Assembly: GCA_903822975.1 (NCBI GenBank)
Contig: CAIJRD010000013.1
Span: 1 to 64,000 of the forward strand
Reading direction: 5' to 3'
From: an uncultured Sinobacteraceae bacterium
GTDB taxonomy: Bacteria > Pseudomonadota > Gammaproteobacteria > Nevskiales > Nevskiaceae
DNA: 64,000 nucleotides
Shown here in pieces: positions 30,147 to 39,940 of the stretch. The notes beneath the pieces were generated by a model. That model ran no database searches, was not told where the DNA came from, and saw only the letters and a program-made list of their open reading frames with translations. Position numbers and translations under genes: made by a program. Within the stretch, counting starts at the first letter, position 1. Every line of letters begins with the position of its first letter.

Positions 30147-31399
30147 TGGCTATCGTTCCGAATCCGTACAAGACCACCGGTTTCCTCGGCTGGATCGATG
30201 ATCGCTTTCCGCTCACCAAGATGTGGAAAGATCATCTGTCGGAGTACTACGCGCCGAAGAACTTCAACTTCTGGTATTTCTTCGGCTCGCTGGCGCTGCT
30301 GGTGCTGGTCAACCAGCTGCTGACCGGCATTTTCCTGACGATGAACTACAAGCCGTCGGCGACGGATGCCTTCGACAGCGTGCAGTACATCATGCGCGAC
30401 GTCCCCTGGGGCAGCGTGATCCGCTACATGCATGCCACCGGCGCGTCGGCGTTCTTCATCGTGGTCTACGCGCACATGTTCCGCGGCATCCTCTACGGTT
30501 CGCATCGCAAGCCGCGTGAACTGATCTGGATCTTCGGCTCGCTGATCTTCCTGGTGCTGATGGCCGAAGCGTTTTGCGGCTACGTGCTGCCCTGGGGGCA
30601 GATGTCGTACTGGGGCGCGCAGGTCATCATCTCGCTGTTCGGCACCATTCCGTATATCGGCAAGGGCCTGGTCGAGTGGATTCAGGGCGACTACGTGCCG
30701 GCCGACGCCACGCTCAACCGCCTGTTCTCGCTGCATGTGATCGCGCTGCCGTTCGTACTGGTCGGCCTGGTGGTCGCGCATCTGTTGGCGCTGCACGAGG
30801 TCGGTTCGAACAATCCGGACGGCGTCGAGATCAAGAAGCACAAAGATCCAGTGACGCACATTCCGCTCGACGGCATCGCGTTCCATCCGTACTACACCGT
30901 CAAGGATCTGGTCGGCGTCGCCGGTTTCTTGATCATCTTCTGCGCGGTGATCTTCTTCGCGCCGGAAGGCGGCGGCATGGTGCTGGAGCAGCCGAATTTC
31001 CAGATGGCGAATCCGCAGGTCACGCCGCCGGAAATCACGCCAGCCTGGTACTTCGGCGTGTTCTACGCGATGTTGCGCGCCACGCCGTCGCTGTTCCACT
31101 CGGCACTGCCGGGCGTGATCGTGATGGGCGGTGCAGTCATCATCCTGTTCTTCATGCCGTGGCTGGATCGCTCGCCGGTGAAGTCCTGGCGCTACAAGGG
31201 TCCGGTGTTCAAGACGCTGCTGATGTTGTTCGCGGTGGACTTCGTCATCATGAACTACCTCGGCATGCAGCCGGTGTCGCCGACGCATACGCTGATCGCG
31301 CGCTTCGGCACCATCTTCTATTTCGGCTTCTTCCTGCTGATGCCGTTCTACAGCCAGTGGGAAAAGACCAAGCCCGTACCTGAGCGAGTGACCGAATGA
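30146..31399 (+). CDS. petB: Cytochrome b subunit of bc1 complex
   Basis: MAIVPNPYKTTGFLGWIDDRFPLTKMWKDHLSEYYAPKNFNFWYFFGSLAL...; start overlaps petA stop (TAATG). Confidence 0.96.
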   Translation: MAIVPNPYKTTGFLGWIDDRFPLTKMWKDHLSEYYAPKNFNFWYFFGSLALLVLVNQLLTGIFLTMNYKPSATDAFDSVQYIMRDVPWGSVIRYMHATGASAFFIVVYAHMFRGILYGSHRKPRELIWIFGSLIFLVLMAEAFCGYVLPWGQMSYWGAQVIISLFGTIPYIGKGLVEWIQGDYVPADATLNRLFSLHVIALPFVLVGLVVAHLLALHEVGSNNPDGVEIKKHKDPVTHIPLDGIAFHPYYTVKDLVGVAGFLIIFCAVIFFAPEGGGMVLEQPNFQMANPQVTPPEITPAWYFGVFYAMLRATPSLFHSALPGVIVMGGAVIILFFMPWLDRSPVKSWRYKGPVFKTLLMLFAVDFVIMNYLGMQPVSPTHTLIARFGTIFYFGFFLLMPFYSQWEKTKPVPERVTE

Positions 31400-32133
31400 A
31401 GCGCCTGACTTTTGTGGCAGCCGGCTTGAGCCTGGCGCTGGCCCTGATTCCGACCCTGAGCCGCGCCGAAGAAGGCCCGGAACCGCTTTCGTTCCGCGAA
31501 GACGTCGGCAATCTGCCGTCGGTGCAGCGCGGTGCGCGCGACTTCATGGCGTACTGCTCGGGCTGTCACGCGATGAAGTACCTGCGCTACAACCGCATGG
31601 GCACGGATCTCGGCATTCCCGACGATCTGCTGAAAGCCAACCTGATGCTCGGCACCGACAAGGTCGGCGATCCGATCCCGAGCTCGATGCCGGCAAAGCA
31701 GGCGGAGAGCTGGTTCGGTCGCGTACCGCCGGATTTGACGCTGGAAACCAAGGCGCGTGGATCGGCCTGGGTGTTCAGCTATCTGCAGAGTTTCTACCTC
31801 GACGACAAGCGCCCGCTCGGCGTCAACAATCCCTATCTGCCGGGTGTTTCGATGCCGGCGGTGCTGGGCGAATTGCAGGGCTGGCAGAAGCTGGCCGCTC
31901 CGGAGAAGGGCGAGGCAGAAGGCGCGCCGAAGTTTGAGCTGGTGCAGGCCGGCTCGATGACGCCGGAAGAGTACAAGGCATTCGTCACCGACCTGACCAA
32001 CTTCATGGCCTACGCCTCGGAGCCGGGCAAGAGCGAACGCATCGCGCTCGGCGGCAAGGTCATGCTGTACCTCTTGGTGCTGCTGGTTCTCACCTACTTC
32101 CTGAAGAAAGAGTTCTGGCGCGACATCCACTAG
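31396..32133 (+). CDS. petC: Cytochrome c1 subunit of bc1 complex
   Basis: RDFMAYCSGCHAMKYLRYNRMGTDLGIP; C-terminal TM anchor. Confidence 0.95.
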   Translation: MKRLTFVAAGLSLALALIPTLSRAEEGPEPLSFREDVGNLPSVQRGARDFMAYCSGCHAMKYLRYNRMGTDLGIPDDLLKANLMLGTDKVGDPIPSSMPAKQAESWFGRVPPDLTLETKARGSAWVFSYLQSFYLDDKRPLGVNNPYLPGVSMPAVLGELQGWQKLAAPEKGEAEGAPKFELVQAGSMTPEEYKAFVTDLTNFMAYASEPGKSERIALGGKVMLYLLVLLVLTYFLKKEFWRDIH

Positions 32134-32149
32134 AGCCATGAAATAAGCC

Positions 32150-32812
32150 ATGGCCCTGCGTAGCCGTCTCGCTCCCGACAAGGTCCCGGTCAAACCCGCG
32201 CTGAATGCCGGCTTGACCCTGTTTGTCTCGAACGAGTCCCTCGGCTGCGACTGGGCCCGGCTGGTCCTTTCGGAAAAGGAAATTGACGGCTCCAAGATCG
32301 AACAGATCGGTGCCGGCCGCGTCAACGAGGATTTCCTCGTACTGAACCCGACGCAGAGTCTGCCGACGCTGGTCGATCGCGAAGGCGTGTTGCCTTACGC
32401 GCGCGTGATTGTCGAATACCTGGAGGAGCGCTACCCGCATCCGCCACTGATGCCACAGGAGCCCGCATTGCGAGCGCGTGCGCGCGTGGCCTTGCAGCAG
32501 ATCGAGCTCGATCTGTTCGCAGCCAGCGACGTCTTGCTGAAGGGCAGTGGTCGCAGCCTGGAAGCCGCCAAACGCACCCTGCTCGACGGCGTGCGATCCG
32601 GCGGGCGCCGCGTCGCGGGCAGCGGCTACATGCTCGGTCGCGAATACACATTGGCGGACTGTGCCTGGGCGGTGTTGCTGCGTCGGTTTGTGCTGCACGG
32701 CGGGCTGCCAAGCACCGAGCTCGCGCCGTGGCGTGGCTATGCACAGCGCGTTTTTTCGCGGCGCGCGTTCCGAGCCTGCTTTGGCGATCTGACTGCGAAG
32801 CCGCAGAAATGA
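32150..32812 (+). CDS. sspA: Stringent starvation protein A (GST-fold)
   Basis: LTLFVSNESLGCDWARLVLSEKEIDG...EDFLVLNPTQSLPTLVDREGVLPYARVIVEYLEERYPHPPLMP; followed by sspB. Confidence 0.9.
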   Translation: MALRSRLAPDKVPVKPALNAGLTLFVSNESLGCDWARLVLSEKEIDGSKIEQIGAGRVNEDFLVLNPTQSLPTLVDREGVLPYARVIVEYLEERYPHPPLMPQEPALRARARVALQQIELDLFAASDVLLKGSGRSLEAAKRTLLDGVRSGGRRVAGSGYMLGREYTLADCAWAVLLRRFVLHGGLPSTELAPWRGYAQRVFSRRAFRACFGDLTAKPQK

Positions 32813-33252
32813 ACGCGCCCGTAGTCATCCCTTCGCGCCGCCCTTATTTGATTCGTGCGATCTACGACTGGGCGCTCGACGCCGGCTTTACGCCGTATCT
32901 GTTGATCGCCGCCGACCAGCCTGGCGTCACGGTTCCGAGCACCTTCGTGCGCGATGGCCGTATCGCACTCGACATCAGCCCGATGGCGGTCCGCGGGCTC
33001 GATCTGCAGCGCGATCCGATCTACTTCTCCGCGCGGTTCGGCGGCTCGGCGCACGATATCTGGGTGCCGAGTGGCGCCGTGCTGGCGATCTATGCGCGCG
33101 AGAATGGCGAAGGCGTCATGTTCGGCGAACCCGAAGCGGCGCCGACACAAACACCGGCGGGTGATGCCCAGGACCACGGCAGCGATGGCCGCGATCCGCC
33201 GCCGGATGCGCCGCGTCCAAGCGGCCGACCGAAGCTCCGCGTCGTCAAGTAG
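32809..33252 (+). CDS. sspB: ClpXP protease specificity-enhancing factor SspB
   Basis: SRRPYLIRAIYDWALDAGFTPYLLIAADQPGVTVPSTFVRDGRIALDISPMAVRGL...; conserved C-terminal PKLRVVK. Confidence 0.95.
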   Translation: MNAPVVIPSRRPYLIRAIYDWALDAGFTPYLLIAADQPGVTVPSTFVRDGRIALDISPMAVRGLDLQRDPIYFSARFGGSAHDIWVPSGAVLAIYARENGEGVMFGEPEAAPTQTPAGDAQDHGSDGRDPPPDAPRPSGRPKLRVVK

Positions 33253-33398
33253 CACCACCCGCGCGTCGCGCTTCGCGACGATCGTGCGCGACACCAACCT
33301 GCATTGACAGCATCGCCGCTCGCCTACGTTTTTTCACATTCGTGCAAGCGTTCGAATCCCGGCTGCGTGCTGTAAGTACGCCGCCATTGCCGCACGTC

Positions 33399-34250
33399 TC
33401 AACGAAAAAAGGGAATGCCGGGGCCGAGGTCGTAGCTCAGGAATAGCGTCATCGCCACCGGGTTGATATTGATCCGCGTGGTCGAATCCGACAGCACCGT
33501 ATCGTCGCGTGCCTTGATCTTGATGTCGGCATTCGTATGCAACATCGCGTAGGTAAACGAAGCCGTCAGCGACCAATGCCCGGCGATATGCTGATTAACG
33601 CCGAGGTTGAACAAGGGTTGGAACGACGACGATGCATACGCGGTGACATGCGTCGGCGTCGGCTTGCCATTGGCGAGCGCCAAGACATTGCCGAAGTTGG
33701 CCTCGGACGCGGCTTCGAAATTCGGATTGAGGTTGACCTGCGTAAACCAGGTGTACGAAGCGCCGACGCCGATGAAGGGTCGCAACTCGTCGTTCGGTGC
33801 GCCAAAGTAGTACTGCGCCAGCAAGGCCGGCGTCCACTGCTTGACGGACGCCAGCGGATTGTTCGCAGACGAACCGAGATCGACGCTGAAGATCGAGCCG
33901 GTTGGACCGGTCGGGCGGATCGTGCCGGAGCCGAAGAGTTTGAATTTCGCGGGGACACCGCCGCCCGCCGAGACCGCGATATGGTCGGTGACGTAGTGCA
34001 CCAGCGCAAAGAACTCGGTGTCGCTATCGCCGACTGCGGAACTCGTGCCGGGCGAGTCGAACGGCGAGCGGATACCAACCAGATCGGTGAGCACTGACGT
34101 ATTCAGCGTCGTGTGCAACGGCGCGCTGTTGTCGAGCGTGAGTACATGGCCATAGCCCAGTTGCACAACTGTGTCCCCGGCTTGTTGCGCGTGCGCAGTG
34201 CTGCACCCGGCGGCAGCGAGTGCGACGGCATGCCAGAACCTGATCTTCAT
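33399..34250 (-). CDS. OmpW family outer-membrane protein
   Basis: GDTVVQLGYGHVLTLDNSAPL...HYVTDHIAVSAGGGVPAKFKLFGSG...LLAQYYFGAPNDELRPFIGVGASYTWF; terminal F-R. Confidence 0.85.
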   Translation of the reverse strand: MKIRFWHAVALAAAGCSTAHAQQAGDTVVQLGYGHVLTLDNSAPLHTTLNTSVLTDLVGIRSPFDSPGTSSAVGDSDTEFFALVHYVTDHIAVSAGGGVPAKFKLFGSGTIRPTGPTGSIFSVDLGSSANNPLASVKQWTPALLAQYYFGAPNDELRPFIGVGASYTWFTQVNLNPNFEAASEANFGNVLALANGKPTPTHVTAYASSSFQPLFNLGVNQHIAGHWSLTASFTYAMLHTNADIKIKARDDTVLSDSTTRININPVAMTLFLSYDLGPGIPFFR

Positions 34251-34449
34251 TGCTCCTCCAAAAAACGCGCGTCGATCCTCGCGTCGTAGCGATCGCGAGA
34301 GGCTGTTCCTTCAGCCGGTGGGCCGCGCGGTGCGCGACATCTTCTGCTGCCTGTACACACAGAACTTGTCGATCCGCAAAAGTTCGAGCGGGATGTGTCG
34401 TAGGGAAAGGTTCTGCCGCGTTTACGACTCAGCGTTTAAACTTTGCCGC

Positions 34450-35427
34450 GTGGACCACTTCGACCGAACCGCCGCCGCGCAAGGCGCTCCCGTACCCAAC
34501 TCGCTGACACGCTACGCCGCGGTGTCGGTGGCGGTGGCGCTGGTCGTCTTGGTACTCAAGCTTTATGCCTGGAAGAGCAGCGGCTCAGTCGGCCTGTTGT
34601 CGGATGCGCTGGAAACATTGACCAATCTCGGTGGCGCTGCGATGGCGCTATTGATGCTGCGTCTGGCCGCGCAACCGCCGGACGACGAACACGCCTACGG
34701 TCACACCAAGGCAGAGTATTTTTCCAGCGGCTTCGAAGGCATGCTGATCTTCTTCGCAGCTGCGGCGATCGCGTTCACCGCCGTGCCGCGCCTGTTGGCG
34801 CCACAAGCGCTCGATCAGCCAGCGATCGGCCTGATTGTCGCCGGCGTTGCGACGCTGATGAACTTCGCGCTGGCGCGTTGGCTTCGGCTGGCTGGACGTC
34901 ACCATCGATCGATCACGCTGGAGGCCGATTCGCGCCACCTGATGGCGGACGTCTGGACGACCTTGGGGGTCATTCTCGGAATCGTTGCGGTAACGCTCAC
35001 CGGCTGGCTGTGGCTCGATCCCTTGATCGCGCTGGCAGTGGCACTGCACGTCCTATGGGCCGGCTTCGGTTTGATTCGCGAATCCGCAGCGGGCTTGATG
35101 GATGCCGCCTGGCCGGCCGAAGAGCAGCAGGTTCTGCACGAGATACTGCAGCAGTTCCGCGAAGAGGGCGCGCCCGGCGAGATCGAGTTCCACGCGGTGC
35201 GCACGCGCGTGTCGGCGGCGCGGCGCTTCGTCAACTTCCATGTGCTCGTTCCAGGTGAATGGTCGGTCAAGCGTGGCCACGATCTGGTCGAGCGGCTGGA
35301 GGACGAACTGGTGCGGCGCCTGCCGATGGTGACTGCATTCACGCACCTGGAGCCTTCGGACGATCCGGCCTCGTATGAAGACTACGAACTCGATCGCGCG
35401 CCGGCGCGCGGTGCCGGTGGCGAATAG
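34450..35427 (+). CDS. Cation diffusion facilitator family transporter
   Basis: SSGSVGLLSDALETLTNLGGAAMALLMLRLAAQPPDDEHAYGHTKAEYFSSGFEGMLIF; GTG start assumed at 34450. Confidence 0.9.
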   Translation: MDHFDRTAAAQGAPVPNSLTRYAAVSVAVALVVLVLKLYAWKSSGSVGLLSDALETLTNLGGAAMALLMLRLAAQPPDDEHAYGHTKAEYFSSGFEGMLIFFAAAAIAFTAVPRLLAPQALDQPAIGLIVAGVATLMNFALARWLRLAGRHHRSITLEADSRHLMADVWTTLGVILGIVAVTLTGWLWLDPLIALAVALHVLWAGFGLIRESAAGLMDAAWPAEEQQVLHEILQQFREEGAPGEIEFHAVRTRVSAARRFVNFHVLVPGEWSVKRGHDLVERLEDELVRRLPMVTAFTHLEPSDDPASYEDYELDRAPARGAGGE

Positions 35428-35534
35428 TCCGGCATCTCGCCGCCACCGCTGCCGTTTCGGCGCGGGTAAGCTCAACCGGTTAGGCTAGCGCGAAGGGCGG
35501 TGCCGCCTGGGGGCGGCTTACGAGCGAGGCGAGA

Positions 35535-37007
35535 ATGAAGCAGTTGAGCGGTCTGGATTCGGCCTTTTTGAATCTGGAAACCCCCGATGCGCCGATGCAT
35601 GTCGGTTGCGTCAGTATTCTTGACCTGAAACGCGCACCGACCCATTTCGGCTTCGCATCCGTCAGGGCACGTCTGGCAGAGCGCTTGTATCTGTTGCCGA
35701 TGCTGCGCAAGCGCGTCGTCACCATGCCGCTGAACCTGATTCCGGCCTTCTGGATCGACGACCCGGAATTCCAGCTTTCGAACCACGTCCAGCGACTCAA
35801 GTTGAAGTCGCCGGGCCGCGATCGCCAGCTCGCCGAACTGGTCGCCGATTTGATCTCCAAGCCGCTCGATCGAAATCGGCCGCTGTGGGCGTTCTATTAC
35901 GTCGAGGGGCTTTCGCGTAAGCGAGTCGCCTGCATCTCGTTGATTCATCATGCCTGTAGCGACGGCATCTCCAGCGCCCAGTTGCTCGCCAAGCTGCTCG
36001 ATCTGACGCCCGATGCGCAAACGCCGGCAGATCCGGCGCTGCCGCACGACGACGACGAGCTGCCGCATACGATCGACCGGCTGTTGTTCACCGCGCGCGA
36101 AGTCTGGCGACGGCAGCGCGCCTTCGTGCAAGTCGTACGCGACAATGCCGGCATTGCCTGGCAGCTCACGCGGCCATTTCTAGGGGCACTGGCGAACCCT
36201 CCGCCAGCAGACGGCACCGATGCGGTCGAGGCGCCGGGTCGGCTGCGACCGGCGCCGCGCACGCGGTTCAACGCGCGCATCGATGCGCGGCGCGCGTATG
36301 CCTGCCGCTCGCTCTCGCTGCTGAAGATGCGCGCGATCAAAAAGGCGCTTCACATCACGGTCAACGACGTGCTGTTGGCGATTTGCGCCGGCGCGCTGCG
36401 CGCCTATCTGCTGGAAAAAGGTGAGCTGCCGGAACGGCCATTGACCGCCGCGGTGCCGGTTTCCGTGCGCGCGCGCGTCGAACGCGGCGCAGGTGGCAAT
36501 CGGCTGACCATGCTCAGCGCCGATCTGCCGACCCACCTGTCCGATCCGCTGGCGCGTGCGGCGGCAGTGGCGCGGGGCACTGCGCATCTCAAAACCTCAC
36601 ACCGCGCAGTCCCCGCGAGGGTGTTGATGGACTGGATGGAATTGCCGGCGCCAGCACTGCTCGGCAGTGCTGCGCGCCTGTACGAAAGCTTCGTCAATCG
36701 CGACCTGCTGCATCCGCCGTTCAATCTGGTGATTTCCAACGTGCCCGGTCCGCCGGTGCCCTTGTACCTGGCGGGTGCCCCGCTGCTGGCGAATTATCCG
36801 ATCAGCATTCCGTACCACGGCTTGGCGTTCAATCTGACCGTGCTCAGCTATTGCAAGCAGCTCGACGTTGGGCTCACGGCGCACTTTGGGACAGTGCCGG
36901 ATATCGAGCATCTGATGGATCTGCTGGAAGCGGCCCTGGACGAATTGGCGGTTGCAGCCAATGTGAACGGCGTCACAGAAAATCCGAAGGTGCAAGCGTC
37001 TTTATGA
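35535..37007 (+). CDS. Wax ester synthase/diacylglycerol acyltransferase (WS/DGAT)
   Basis: MKQLSGLDSAFLNLETPDAPMHVG; active-site HHACSDG; NLVISNVPGPPVPLYLAGA. Confidence 0.93.
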   Translation: MKQLSGLDSAFLNLETPDAPMHVGCVSILDLKRAPTHFGFASVRARLAERLYLLPMLRKRVVTMPLNLIPAFWIDDPEFQLSNHVQRLKLKSPGRDRQLAELVADLISKPLDRNRPLWAFYYVEGLSRKRVACISLIHHACSDGISSAQLLAKLLDLTPDAQTPADPALPHDDDELPHTIDRLLFTAREVWRRQRAFVQVVRDNAGIAWQLTRPFLGALANPPPADGTDAVEAPGRLRPAPRTRFNARIDARRAYACRSLSLLKMRAIKKALHITVNDVLLAICAGALRAYLLEKGELPERPLTAAVPVSVRARVERGAGGNRLTMLSADLPTHLSDPLARAAAVARGTAHLKTSHRAVPARVLMDWMELPAPALLGSAARLYESFVNRDLLHPPFNLVISNVPGPPVPLYLAGAPLLANYPISIPYHGLAFNLTVLSYCKQLDVGLTAHFGTVPDIEHLMDLLEAALDELAVAANVNGVTENPKVQASL

Positions 37008-37151
37008 GGTTAAGGCACCTTGTTTGGCGTCATAGGTACATATTTACTAAGTAGGATCTACTAGTCTCGCCGATATTGGTACATACGCGAGCATGTTCTG
37101 CTCGAAAACGCACTTAAAACTAACTACAACGCCGCCGATATCGAGAACAGT

Positions 37152-38051
37152 ATGGATGCTACCGAGCGCTTAATCAGCGGTATGTACCACGCATCCGCCA
37201 AAATGGAATGGCGCGAACTTCGCGCCTGGGGCCTGGCCGAGCTGTGCCGGCATTTCGGTGCAACGGCAGGCGTCTGGTGGATGCGCGGTGCCGACGCGCC
37301 TAGCGGCGAGTTGACCCAGTATCCGCAGCCTTTTCTTGATCCCGCCGCGCTGATGGCGGTGAGTTCGCCCGTCGCCGATAGCCCGACCGTGCAGATTCTC
37401 GAAGCGGCTCCTGGCCCGGGTATGCTGCTGGTTAAGCGCACCGGCAGCAGTGGACCGATCAACACCCTGTTCCTCAAGTTCGCCGGCCAGGCCGCGCTAC
37501 CGACCAGCGACGCATTCGGCCGGGTTGGCAGCCATTTGCTCGAGGCGGGTGCGCTGGCCTTGGCCTTGTTCATCAATCGGGATGACTGGTTGTTCTCGAT
37601 GGGGCGCTCCAATCGCGGTTCCGCAGCGCTGATCGATGCTGCCGGAACGGTGTATTCGAGCAGCCTTCGATTCTCCGCGCTGTTCGACGAAAGCGGACTG
37701 TCACTGAGCAGCGGTCGACTCTCGTTCGAATTGCCGGAAGAGAAACTCGGCAGCGACGGCGGCGAGTTCATGCACGGTCAGATCCACTTCCGCTTGGCGC
37801 GACACGGCATGCTTTACCTGCTGCATGCGCGCCGGCCGCTGCCGCTGGATTCGCTGTCGCCGCGCGAGCAGGAAATCGCGCGCGCGCTGAGTGATGGCAA
37901 GACCTTGAAATCGATCGCGCGCCAGTACGGAATCGCGGTTTCGACCGTCGCCAACCATACGACCCGAATCTACCGCAAGCTGTCGATCTATCGGCGCGAA
38001 GAACTGGTCGAGCTGATCCGCGCACGGCCGCAGCCGGCCATCAAGCCCTGA
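37152..38051 (+). CDS. LuxR-family transcriptional regulator (C-terminal HTH)
   Basis: LSPREQEIARALSDGKTLKSIARQYGIAVSTVANHTTRIYRKLSIYRREELVELI. Confidence 0.85.
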   Translation: MDATERLISGMYHASAKMEWRELRAWGLAELCRHFGATAGVWWMRGADAPSGELTQYPQPFLDPAALMAVSSPVADSPTVQILEAAPGPGMLLVKRTGSSGPINTLFLKFAGQAALPTSDAFGRVGSHLLEAGALALALFINRDDWLFSMGRSNRGSAALIDAAGTVYSSSLRFSALFDESGLSLSSGRLSFELPEEKLGSDGGEFMHGQIHFRLARHGMLYLLHARRPLPLDSLSPREQEIARALSDGKTLKSIARQYGIAVSTVANHTTRIYRKLSIYRREELVELIRARPQPAIKP

Positions 38052-38190
38052 GCTGCACGCGGGCCGCAAGGCCCGCACGCGCCCGCTGCCGATCGCAGCG
38101 GGCAAATTGGAAGCTCGCCGCAATCGAACCGAAAGCGGCAACCTAAGTCGGCGCTGCCAAAATCGCCCGCTTACCGGCGATAATAGGCCC

Positions 38191-39132
38191 ATGCTTCCGA
38201 ATACGATCGATTACGAATTCGACGTCACCTGCGTCGATACCGAGCAGCAACGGCGCGGGATGGCCTGTTGCTATCTTCTGCGTAGCGGCGACGCCTACGC
38301 GTTTGTCGAATGCGGAACCTCCTTGTCGGTGCCGGGCCTGCTGGCCGTGCTGGATGCGCGCGGCATCGCACGCGAGCAGGTGGCCTATGTGATGCCCACG
38401 CACGTGCATCTGGATCATGCCGGCGGTGTCGGAAAACTGCTGGGCGAGCTGCCCGCGGCGAAGTTGGTGGTGCACCCGCGCGGCGCGCGCCACATGATCG
38501 ATCCGTCCAAGCTGATCGAGGGCGCGACAGCGGTCTATGGCGCTGAGCGAATGGCCGCGATGTATGGCGAAATCCTGCCGGTGGCCGAATCGCGTGTGAT
38601 TCTTGCAACCGACAATTTGCGCCTCGATTTCAGTGGCCGCGAGCTGTTGTTTATCGACGCGCCCGGACACGCCAAGCATCACTACGCGATCTGGGATGCG
38701 CGCAGTCGCGGCTGGTTTACCGGTGATGTATTCGGGCTGTCGTATCGCGAATTCGATGGTCCTCAGGGGCCTTTCCTGTTCCCGACGACAACTCCTGTGC
38801 AGTTCGATCCCGAAGCCTGGACCCAGACGCTTGAGCGCCTGCTGGCGCCGAAGCCCGACTGGATCTATCTGACACATTACGGTCGTCTCGGCAATGTCGA
38901 GGTGCTCGCCGCCACGCTGCGTCGCGGGCTAGGCGAATACCAGAACATCGCCTTGGCGCTTGCGCAGGCGCCGACACGCCACGCAGCGCTGCAGCAGGCG
39001 CTGACCGAGTTGTCACTCAGCGAAGTCGCGGAACTGCAAGCGCCGATCACGCCGGCGTACGCGCGCGAGTTGCTGGCACTCGACATGAATCTGAATGCGC
39101 AGGGTCTCGAAGTCTGGCTCGATCGCGACTAG
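38191..39132 (+). CDS. MBL-fold metallo-hydrolase
   Basis: MPTHVHLDHAGGVGKLL (HxHxDH), DAPGHAKHHYAIWD, TGDVFG. Confidence 0.88.
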   Translation: MLPNTIDYEFDVTCVDTEQQRRGMACCYLLRSGDAYAFVECGTSLSVPGLLAVLDARGIAREQVAYVMPTHVHLDHAGGVGKLLGELPAAKLVVHPRGARHMIDPSKLIEGATAVYGAERMAAMYGEILPVAESRVILATDNLRLDFSGRELLFIDAPGHAKHHYAIWDARSRGWFTGDVFGLSYREFDGPQGPFLFPTTTPVQFDPEAWTQTLERLLAPKPDWIYLTHYGRLGNVEVLAATLRRGLGEYQNIALALAQAPTRHAALQQALTELSLSEVAELQAPITPAYARELLALDMNLNAQGLEVWLDRD

Positions 39133-39186
39133 TCATCCTGAGCTTGCATCGCTGCGGCGCACGACCGGAGACCACGGAGAACGAAA

Positions 39187-39882
39187 ATGGGCAAGACACG
39201 ATCGCTGATCAAAAGCTTCTGGCGCGCCAATCGCGCACTTCTGATCTTCATTGCACTGATGTTCGGTTTTCGCTCCGCGATCGCCGACTGGATGGTGGTC
39301 CCCAGCGGCTCGATGAATCCAACGCTGATGGAAGGCGATCGCATCTGGGTTCACAAGATGGACTATGGCTTGCGTGTGCCCTTCACGCTGATTCGCCTCA
39401 CCGACGGGTCCGCACCGAAGCGCGGCGACATCGTCGTGTTCGAATCGCCGGCCAATGGCAAGACGCTGGTCAAGCGTCTGATCGGCCTGCCCGGCGATCG
39501 CGTTTCGATGCGCGACGAACAACTCGTCATCAACGGTGAGGCCGCGCGCTACGCGCCGATCGGCGACGACACCGCGCCCGGCATGCTGACTGAGTTCACC
39601 GATGTGCCACACCGGCTCGAACGTGAGCAACTCGGCGCACTCGATCATCCGCTGATGTGGCTGCCAACGCGCGGTGCGCTGCGCTCGTTCGCAACCGTCG
39701 AGGTTCCAGCGGGCGAGTACTTGATGCTCGGCGACAACCGCGACGACTCCGCCGACTCGCGTGTGATCGGCTTCGTGCCGCGCCGCCTGTTGCTGGGTCG
39801 CGCGACGCGCGTCGTCGTCTCGCTGAATCCGGAGCGTCATCATCTGCCGCGCAGCGAACGCACGTTGGCGCCGCTGAGCTGA
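39187..39882 (+). CDS. lepB: Signal peptidase I
   Basis: VPSGSMNPTLMEGDRIWVHKMDYGLR; KRLIGLPGDRV; LMLGDNRDDSADSRVIGFVPRRLLLGRA. Confidence 0.95.
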   Translation: MGKTRSLIKSFWRANRALLIFIALMFGFRSAIADWMVVPSGSMNPTLMEGDRIWVHKMDYGLRVPFTLIRLTDGSAPKRGDIVVFESPANGKTLVKRLIGLPGDRVSMRDEQLVINGEAARYAPIGDDTAPGMLTEFTDVPHRLEREQLGALDHPLMWLPTRGALRSFATVEVPAGEYLMLGDNRDDSADSRVIGFVPRRLLLGRATRVVVSLNPERHHLPRSERTLAPLS

Positions 39883-39940
39883 AGCCGGTCGCTGCATTCC
39901 ACCCGGGTTGCGCTACAGTGAGCCCGAGAGGAGATATTCA

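Noticed and set aside
30080-31288. 402-aa minus-strand ORF opposite petB
   Set aside because: Antisense to petB with extreme His/Arg/Glu bias.
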